Source: Caryophanales bacterium (GTDB taxonomy: Bacteria > Bacillota > Bacilli > Exiguobacteriales > Exiguobacteriaceae). From it: DNA of 64,000 nt. The translations under genes and the position numbers were made by a program. Location: the NCBI GenBank assembly GCA_902363455.1, contig CABJAC010000005.1:1-64000 (forward strand), written 5' to 3'. Every line of letters starts with the position of its first letter. The stretch's first letter is position 1. Under the pieces are notes generated by a model that searched no databases, was not told the DNA's origin, and saw nothing but the letters and a program-made list of their open reading frames with translations. This document shows, one piece after another, positions 58,602 to 64,000 of the stretch.

Positions 58602-61600
58602 TTGAATTTTCTAACAAGATTTAGTTTGAAGAACTCCGTTGCCGTGTTTATTATTGCCATTCTTTTAATTTTAGGCGGCGTGTATTCGTTTACTCAACTC
58701 AAAGTAGATCAGTTTCCTGAAATCGAATTTCCTCAAATTTCTGTAGAAGCTGTTTACCCAGGCGCATCTCCAGATGATGTCGACAAGCAAGTCGTTTCAA
58801 AACTGGAAACCGCACTCAAAGGAATCGAGGGTTCCACTAAAATTACGAGCTCTGCTTACGAAAGTATCGGAATCATCAATATTGAATTCCCCTTTGATAC
58901 CGATATGGACAAAGTCGAACAACAAATCGATGCTGCCATTCAGGATGCCAATCTTCCGGAAGAAGCAACAACAAAGTTAAATCGTTTTTCATTTGGTTCG
59001 TTCCCGATCTACAACATCTCCTTCTTTAGTAAAGATGGAAAAGAGATTGAATCTCTATTAAAGGATGAAATCGAACCAGAACTCAATAAAATTCCCGGCA
59101 TCAACAGTGTTTCTGTTGGCGGCTACAAAGATGATCTGGTCCAGATTACTGTCGACAATAAAAAAGCGACCGCTGCCGGATTGTCGTTAACCAGCATCAA
59201 AGAACAAATCAATGCCAAATATGTATCGTTCCCGTCTGGTCAACTTGCAGAAGGTGATTCAAAAATCCCGATTCGGGTCGAAGAAAAGCTGGAAAACTTA
59301 GATAAGTTAAAAAATCTCCAGCTGACATCTTCTGTTGCGTCAAGTCCAGCAACAGGCGCTCCATCAGGTCCTCCTACAGGAGGATCCGGTTCAGAGTCCG
59401 GAGCACCGGGTACAACGGGTGCACCAGAAGAAGCAGAACCAGCAGAACCAATCCGTCTCGGAGATATCGCAAAAATCGAAGCCGTTTCCGAGCAAAGTGA
59501 AAAAACACGTTACAACTTAAAAGATTCGTTATCGATGGCCATCACGAAAAAACAAGATGCGAACACTGTTGAAATTGCAGATGGTGTCACAAACATCTTG
59601 AACAAATATGATGATCAAATCGATTATACGATTGGAATCGATTCAGCTAAAGACATTGAGGAGTCAGTTGCCACTCTCGTAAAAGAAGGATTACTCGGTG
59701 CTTTGTTTGCTTCTCTTGCCGTCCTCCTCTTCTTACGAAACATCCGAGCGACCATCATTGCCATCGTCTCAATCCCGCTGTCGATTTTAATTGCGGCGAT
59801 CTTCTTGAACTGGCAGGACATCTCGTTAAATATCATGACCCTTGGTGGTATGGCGGTTGCGGTCGGTCGTGTCGTCGATGATAGTATCGTTGTCATCGAA
59901 AATATCTTCCGGCGGGTCCGAAAATCAGAGTCAGGTATGACGAATGAAATCATCGAGCAATCGACGAAAGAGATCTTAAAAGCCATCACGTCTTCTACCT
60001 TGACGACCGTCGTTGTCTTTTTACCAATCGGGTTTGTCGGTGGCATCACAGGGAAGTTCTTCCTGCCATTCGCCTTGACAATCATCTTCTCGTTACTCGC
60101 TTCGCTTCTCGTTGCGATCACGATTGTGCCAATCTTAGCGAAATTCGCCTTCAAAAAAGTACCTGCTGAAGAAAAAGAAGGTGCCTTGCAACGTTGGTAC
60201 GGCAAACTGATTGAAAAATCACTGTCGCACAAAGCGATTATTCTCGTCGTTTCGTTCTTATTGCTTGGCGGTTCACTTGCGATCGTACCGCAACTTGGGT
60301 TTACGTTCATTCCAAACGAAGCTTCCAAAACATTGACGGCTTCGCTTGAACTGCCGGCTGCAACATCTCTTGAGAAAACGAGTGATGTTTCGCTCAACAT
60401 GGAAAAAATGTTCGATCAGGAAAAAGCGATTGCTGATGTCACGACATCCGTCGGAGCCCGTGATTTCACGACCGGCTTGCGACTTGATAACAAAGCCAGC
60501 TACTTCTTGAACTTAAAAGACGGAGCTGATGTCGAAAAGACAATTAAATCCCTTGAAACACAAATGGAGGATATCGCAAAAGAAGACGATGTCGATGTCA
60601 AAATCAGTGTTGCTGAACTGTCGACAGGTGGTCCGCCATCGAACAACAATGTGGATGTTGATTTGTTCTCGACTGATCTAGAAGCGCTCCAAAAAGCAGC
60701 AAAACTCGTTGAAGATAACATGACTAAAAACAACGATTTGAAATACGTCACGAATAACTTCAGCGAGAAACAGAAACAGTTCCTCGTTGAGATTGATCCT
60801 GAAAAAGCAAGTGATCGTGGTTTATCCGGTTTCCAGATTCTTGGTACGGTCAACGACCAAACCAAACCGGTTACCGTCGGAACGCTTAACCTCGACGATA
60901 AAGACCAAAACGTTCAATTGTCTTACCAAGAAGATTTGACATCAAAAGCAGATCTTGAAAACGTACAGTTGTTCTCGGCAACTGGTCCTGTTGCCTTAAA
61001 AGATGTTGCGACGGTAAATGAAGTCGAGACGTTCACATCCATTCAGAAACTGGACGGCAAAGTGTACGCCCGCGTTTCTGGGCAAGTGAAGGGCGATAAC
61101 GTCCAAACGGTTTCAAGTGACGTTAAAGCTGCTGTCGAAAAAATCGACTTGCCAGACGGTGTCTCCTTAACGAGTGGTGGCGGAAACGACGATACGGTCG
61201 AAATCTTCCAATCACTTGGTATTGCCATCGTCGTCGCCATCGGACTTGTCTACTTGACGATGCTGATTACGTTCGGAAAAGCACGGATTCCGTTCATCAT
61301 CTTGTCATCGCTCATCTTCGTTCCGATTGGCTCACTCGTCACCTTGTTCTTGGCAAATGAGCCGTTATCCGTCAGTGTCATGATTGGTTTCTTGATGCTC
61401 ATCGGTATCGTAACGACCAATGCCATCGTACTTGTCGACCGGATTGGACAAAATGTCACACGTGGTTTACCGATCCGCGAATCGTTGATCGAAGCCGGTA
61501 AAACACGACTTCGTCCAATCTTGATGACAGCATTCGCAACCATCATGGCCCTTGTTCCGCTGGCACTCACTACGTCATCCGGCACATTGATTTCAAAAGG

Positions 61601-61718
61601 TCTCGCCTTGACGGTTATCGGTGGATTAACGACTTCAACGCTCTTGACGTTGATCATTGTCCCTGTCGTCTACGAACTGTTCTTCTTCAAAAAAGTAAAA
61701 AAAGAACAGCAGTCCTAA
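58602..61718 (+). CDS. RND family efflux transporter (SwrC/AcrB-like)
   Basis: The 1038-residue proton-driven exporter has the two-fold RND plan: a first helix at residues 10-30, a porter domain, six helices, a second porter domain and six more. Signatures are QFPEIEFPQISVEAVYPGAS, MTLGGMAVAVGRVVDDSIVVIENIFRR (with the two proton-relay Asp in helix 4) and the second-half GIVTTNAIVLVDRIGQN. A Pro/Gly/Ser-rich insertion occurs near residues 250-280. It starts with TTG behind AAAGGAGG. No membrane-fusion protein is next to it; SwrC of Bacillus also works alone in surfactin export and swarming. Confidence 0.95.
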   Translation: MNFLTRFSLKNSVAVFIIAILLILGGVYSFTQLKVDQFPEIEFPQISVEAVYPGASPDDVDKQVVSKLETALKGIEGSTKITSSAYESIGIINIEFPFDTDMDKVEQQIDAAIQDANLPEEATTKLNRFSFGSFPIYNISFFSKDGKEIESLLKDEIEPELNKIPGINSVSVGGYKDDLVQITVDNKKATAAGLSLTSIKEQINAKYVSFPSGQLAEGDSKIPIRVEEKLENLDKLKNLQLTSSVASSPATGAPSGPPTGGSGSESGAPGTTGAPEEAEPAEPIRLGDIAKIEAVSEQSEKTRYNLKDSLSMAITKKQDANTVEIADGVTNILNKYDDQIDYTIGIDSAKDIEESVATLVKEGLLGALFASLAVLLFLRNIRATIIAIVSIPLSILIAAIFLNWQDISLNIMTLGGMAVAVGRVVDDSIVVIENIFRRVRKSESGMTNEIIEQSTKEILKAITSSTLTTVVVFLPIGFVGGITGKFFLPFALTIIFSLLASLLVAITIVPILAKFAFKKVPAEEKEGALQRWYGKLIEKSLSHKAIILVVSFLLLGGSLAIVPQLGFTFIPNEASKTLTASLELPAATSLEKTSDVSLNMEKMFDQEKAIADVTTSVGARDFTTGLRLDNKASYFLNLKDGADVEKTIKSLETQMEDIAKEDDVDVKISVAELSTGGPPSNNNVDVDLFSTDLEALQKAAKLVEDNMTKNNDLKYVTNNFSEKQKQFLVEIDPEKASDRGLSGFQILGTVNDQTKPVTVGTLNLDDKDQNVQLSYQEDLTSKADLENVQLFSATGPVALKDVATVNEVETFTSIQKLDGKVYARVSGQVKGDNVQTVSSDVKAAVEKIDLPDGVSLTSGGGNDDTVEIFQSLGIAIVVAIGLVYLTMLITFGKARIPFIILSSLIFVPIGSLVTLFLANEPLSVSVMIGFLMLIGIVTTNAIVLVDRIGQNVTRGLPIRESLIEAGKTRLRPILMTAFATIMALVPLALTTSSGTLISKGLALTVIGGLTTSTLLTLIIVPVVYELFFFKKVKKEQQS

Positions 61719-61719
61719 C

Positions 61720-61758
61720 AAAAAATCCTTCTCTCATTTATGAGGGAAGGATTTTTTT
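61720..61758. terminator. Bidirectional terminator, RND gene and DUF1269 gene
   Basis: AAAAAATCCTTC-CTCA pairs with TGAG-GAAGGATTTTTT around a 4-base loop. Confidence 0.9.
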
Positions 61759-61760
61759 GA

Positions 61761-62237
61761 TTATTTTTCAAGTACTTCATCGGTTCGATCAATCGTTCCA
61801 TTATGTTTAGCGACAAGACCGTCCAGTACAGACGGTTCAAATTCTTCACCAATCGCAATGATTCCTGTTTTTCCGGGTGGAATCACACCGAGTGTGCGTT
61901 TAAACGTTTCTTGGACAGCTTGATTTTCTTTTAAATCCTTCGAGCCGCCAATCAGCATCCCTGTCATCGAGCCTAACAGAATGCCGAACGGTCCTCCGAG
62001 AATCCCGACGGCCATCCCAATCAAGGAACCTTTGAAGGCTTTATTGGAGCCGCTTAAATCGACCGCATCTTCAAACGAAAACGCCCCGCTTTCACTTCGT
62101 TTAATGACAGCGATTTGTTCAAAATCAACTTGACCGTTGGCATGATACTTTTTCAGTTCGCTGAACACTTGATACGATGTCGCCTCTTCTTCGAATGTAA
62201 AGGTAATGATATGATGCTTCTCTTCTTTTTTAGCCAC
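61761..62237 (-). CDS. DUF1269 family protein
   Basis: The 158-residue protein starts (GTG 62237, behind AGAGGTGG) with a basic segment, then KHHIITFTFEEEATSYQVFSEL and a glycine-rich hydrophobic stretch MAVGILGGPFGILLGSMTG of about 30 residues, the hallmark of the DUF1269 family. It ends in an acidic beta-alpha unit with GKTGIIAIGEEFEPSVLDG. Bacterial members are stress-related proteins of unknown activity. The longer open frame to 62291 lacks family resemblance. Confidence 0.8.
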   Translation of the reverse strand: MAKKEEKHHIITFTFEEEATSYQVFSELKKYHANGQVDFEQIAVIKRSESGAFSFEDAVDLSGSNKAFKGSLIGMAVGILGGPFGILLGSMTGMLIGGSKDLKENQAVQETFKRTLGVIPPGKTGIIAIGEEFEPSVLDGLVAKHNGTIDRTDEVLEK

Positions 62238-62329
62238 AGCTTCCACCTCTTTCACAAAAGACAGACCGCAACCCTTGACGATGAGTGACACACCATTTAT
62301 TTACCATTCGTCGCTTGAAACCAAACCTG

Positions 62330-63142
62330 TTAAGGCGTCATCGGTTTCCCCGGTTCCAACTTGTAGTATTCTTCCATCGTCAAGCCGCTCACTTTCAATT
62401 GAGCAGCAAGCGTCGCCCCGACATAACGAAAATGCCAACTTTCATACGTATAGCCGGTCCATGATTCTTTACCGAGCGGATAACGCAGATGGAAACCGTA
62501 GCGATAGGAATTAGTGGCCAGCCATTTTGCCTCTTTTGTGCTCGAGAAGCTGAACTTCGCATATTTGGAAGAGTCTGCTCCGCCGATATCAAAACCAAGT
62601 CCTGTCTGATGCTCGCTTTTCCCGGGTTGTGCGCTGTACGTACTTGCTTTTTCAAAACCGTCACGTGCCACATACTTGTCAAACAGGGCTTTCTGATAGG
62701 CATAAGAACGGTATGTACTAAATGCAACTAAAGTGATTTTTTCTTGTTTAGCAGCGAGTTTCATTTTTTCAAAGGCTGCCCGCGCAATCGGACTTTCCCC
62801 TGGAGCATATGTGGAACGTAACGGCAAATTTGGATTAACAACCAACGTCTTCCCGATACGTAATCCGCCGATTTGTTGATCTGTCAGTAAAAATTTTGTA
62901 CTGGCATATCCTGTCTTGGTACCGTAACGGACTTTCGACCAAGTTCCAAGTCGACTGACCTCAGTGACATATTCTGAAGTCGGGATGACCGTAACGACTT
63001 TATTCTCTGTCGAGGCACCTGTACGAAGATTCAATTGCGTCTTCGCTTGGCGGTAACTCGAAGCTTCCGCTACTTGTGAAAAACTAGCAATTGTTGCCGT
63101 AGCGGAGAGGACGATCACCATCGTTCGCTTCATTTTTGTCAT
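62330..63142 (-). CDS. Secreted D-alanyl-D-alanine carboxypeptidase, VanY family, with SH3b domain
   Basis: The 270-residue precursor has a signal peptide (MKRTMVIVLSATATIASFSQ, cleavage near AEA), an SH3b-type wall-binding domain with LNLRTGASTENKVV and KVRYGTKTGYAS, and an M15B peptidase domain with the zinc ligands in SEHQTGLGFDIGG and ESWHFRYVG. It trims pentapeptide stems of peptidoglycan outside the membrane, or confers glycopeptide tolerance. The start has AAGGAG 11 bases upstream. No regulator or vanA-type genes are near, so a housekeeping role is likelier. Confidence 0.92.
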   Translation of the reverse strand: MTKMKRTMVIVLSATATIASFSQVAEASSYRQAKTQLNLRTGASTENKVVTVIPTSEYVTEVSRLGTWSKVRYGTKTGYASTKFLLTDQQIGGLRIGKTLVVNPNLPLRSTYAPGESPIARAAFEKMKLAAKQEKITLVAFSTYRSYAYQKALFDKYVARDGFEKASTYSAQPGKSEHQTGLGFDIGGADSSKYAKFSFSSTKEAKWLATNSYRYGFHLRYPLGKESWTGYTYESWHFRYVGATLAAQLKVSGLTMEEYYKLEPGKPMTP

Positions 63143-63376
63143 ATTTTCTATAAGCTCCTTTTTTCAAAAACAAGGGAATCAGTTTTTATATTTAGAATAC
63201 CATTCCTTTCAAGATCTCACCATTTTTTAGTCAGGGTGTAATCAAAATGAATTAATTAGTGGATTGTACGTCAAATAGGCATTACAAAAGGATTGAATTT
63301 TAATCCATATGGGTAAAGATTCGTTGTATGCGTTTTCTTTAAATAATGATTATGGTCCGTCAGGGGGAGAATCTTT

Positions 63377-63922
63377 ATGACTGTTTTAGATGTTGGTTTC
63401 ATCATCATCTCCCTTCTTTGGTTACTCGAACTGTTACTTTTTCGAAATCGTCAGAAGGAACCTTCTCCACTCGAAGAACGACGAAGCTTTTATTGGATTT
63501 TAGCTACTTTGCTCGGCACCATTATCTTTTCCATTTTACTTGCTCCATCCAAATCTCATGTTTTATCGCAACAAATTGGACTGCTGTTATTAACTCTCGG
63601 TGTTTTTTTACGTTACTGGGGCATATATCATCTGAAGCATCAGTTCACACGACATGTCACTGTCAACTCAGGAGATCAACTCGTCAGCACAGGTCCTTAT
63701 CGTGCCTTGCGCCACCCGCTTTACACCGGTTTACTTTTCATCACGGTCGGCTTTCCCCTGTACTTCGGACACCTGATATTGACGTTATTCGCGACAGTGC
63801 TGATGTTTTTTGCTTTATTGCATCGCATTCGAATCGAAGAACGGCTGTTAACCGAAGGCTTCGGACCGGCTTACACTGCATGGGCACGTAAAAGAAAACG
63901 ATTAATTCCGTTCATTTACTAA
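63377..63922 (+). CDS. Isoprenylcysteine carboxyl methyltransferase-like membrane protein
   Basis: The 181-residue membrane protein has four or five helices and, near residue 108, STGPYRALRHPLYTGLLFITVG, the signature of the ICMT/PEMT group of membrane methyltransferases, with a C-terminal Y-x-x-W-x-R-K-R-K tail. Bacterial members are of unknown function; some are near carotenoid genes. The FAD-oxidoreductase gene follows 23 bases later, which supports a role in a pigment or isoprenoid pathway; inference. Confidence 0.82.
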   Translation: MTVLDVGFIIISLLWLLELLLFRNRQKEPSPLEERRSFYWILATLLGTIIFSILLAPSKSHVLSQQIGLLLLTLGVFLRYWGIYHLKHQFTRHVTVNSGDQLVSTGPYRALRHPLYTGLLFITVGFPLYFGHLILTLFATVLMFFALLHRIRIEERLLTEGFGPAYTAWARKRKRLIPFIY

Positions 63923-63944
63923 GACATAAGGAGATGTGATTTTT

Positions 63945-64000
63945 TTGAAAAAACAAGCTGTAGTCATTGGAGCAGGTTTAGCAGGTATGTCCGCCGCAAT
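63945..64000 (+). CDS. FAD-dependent oxidoreductase, N-terminal fragment (CrtN/CrtI-like?)
   Basis: From TTG 63945 (AAGGAG 8-9 bases upstream) the frame reads MKKQAVVIGAGLAGMSAA and runs off the right edge. V-I-G-A-G-L-A-G-M-S-A-A is the FAD/NAD dinucleotide-binding turn of phytoene or diapophytoene desaturases and many other flavoproteins. Carotenoid desaturase is plausible for this organism type and for the ICMT-like neighbour, but only 18 residues are visible. Confidence 0.6.
   Translation, partial: MKKQAVVIGAGLAGMSAA

Noticed and set aside
63346..63891. 181-codon plus-strand frame overlapping the ICMT-like gene
   Set aside because: Lies almost fully inside the ICMT-like gene in another frame, rich in Cys/His/Arg without family likeness, and lacks a ribosome binding site; the 63377 frame has the recognisable motif.
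1..64000. CRISPR arrays, rRNA genes, prophage or conjugative modules
   Set aside because: No spaced repeat array, no rRNA stretch, and no integrase, capsid, relaxase or recombinase genes other than the two insertion sequences were found.

Overview
The window is a chromosomal segment of a low-to-mid GC Gram-positive bacterium of the Bacillales type. Pointers are T-box and TPP leaders, strong AGGAGG-type ribosome binding sites with frequent TTG/GTG starts, a B. subtilis-like argCJBD-carAB-argF order, an LCP cell-wall protein, CwlO/PcsB-like M23 peptidases, YidD and YitT. The mix (IS1182-type transposase, NhaC, arsR/cadC-like regulator, a possible carotenoid gene at the right edge) suggests Exiguobacterium or a close relative. 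That genus call is recollection, not a database match.

Layout. 1-1.7 kb: the end of an IS3-type element abutting an IS1182-family element whose transposase is broken by an internal deletion. 1.7-6 kb: DedA-type membrane protein, asnA with an upstream T-box, and a sugar-type ABC permease pair lacking its binding protein and ATPase. 6-11.2 kb: fhs, a serine hydrolase, an orphan immunity-like gene pair, tRNA-Gly and an MBL-fold hydrolase. 11.2-20.4 kb: a complete, tightly overlapping arginine operon read leftwards (argC-argJ-argB-argD-carA-carB-argF) taking glutamate to citrulline. 20.5-31.5 kb: a 31-codon membrane peptide, an NhaC antiporter, a DUF3006 gene, a ResA-like thioredoxin coupled to a zinc-ribbon protein, an LCP protein with a nitroreductase, several unknowns and three GNAT acetyltransferases.

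31.8-41.5 kb: murB, an M29 aminopeptidase, a formate/nitrite channel, YitT behind a short leader ORF, a lone four-helix-bundle sensor, a CadC-like regulator, and a TPP-riboswitch operon thiD-thiM-thiE followed by an unknown gene. 41.5-53.3 kb: two tandem paralogous M23 peptidases, a VOC enzyme, a likely peroxide-stress operon (ohr, small charged protein, DJ-1/PfpI), a CorC/CNNM transporter, an aldehyde dehydrogenase with a tautomerase, YidD and a quinone oxidoreductase. 53.5-64 kb: YhgE/Pip with an overlapping TetR gene, a phosphoesterase remnant, a PTS-type IIC protein behind a peptide-plus-terminator leader, tRNA-Val, an RND exporter, a DUF1269 protein, a VanY-type carboxypeptidase, and an isoprenylcysteine-methyltransferase-like membrane protein followed by the start of an FAD oxidoreductase.

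Most of the window is ordinary housekeeping and accessory chromosome. No CRISPR array, prophage, toxin gene or defence island was seen. The strongest candidate for something undescribed is the structured leader at about 57.05-57.21 kb in front of the IIC gene. Next come the unknown last gene of the thiamine operon, the leader ORF overlapping yitT and the orphan immunity-like pair.
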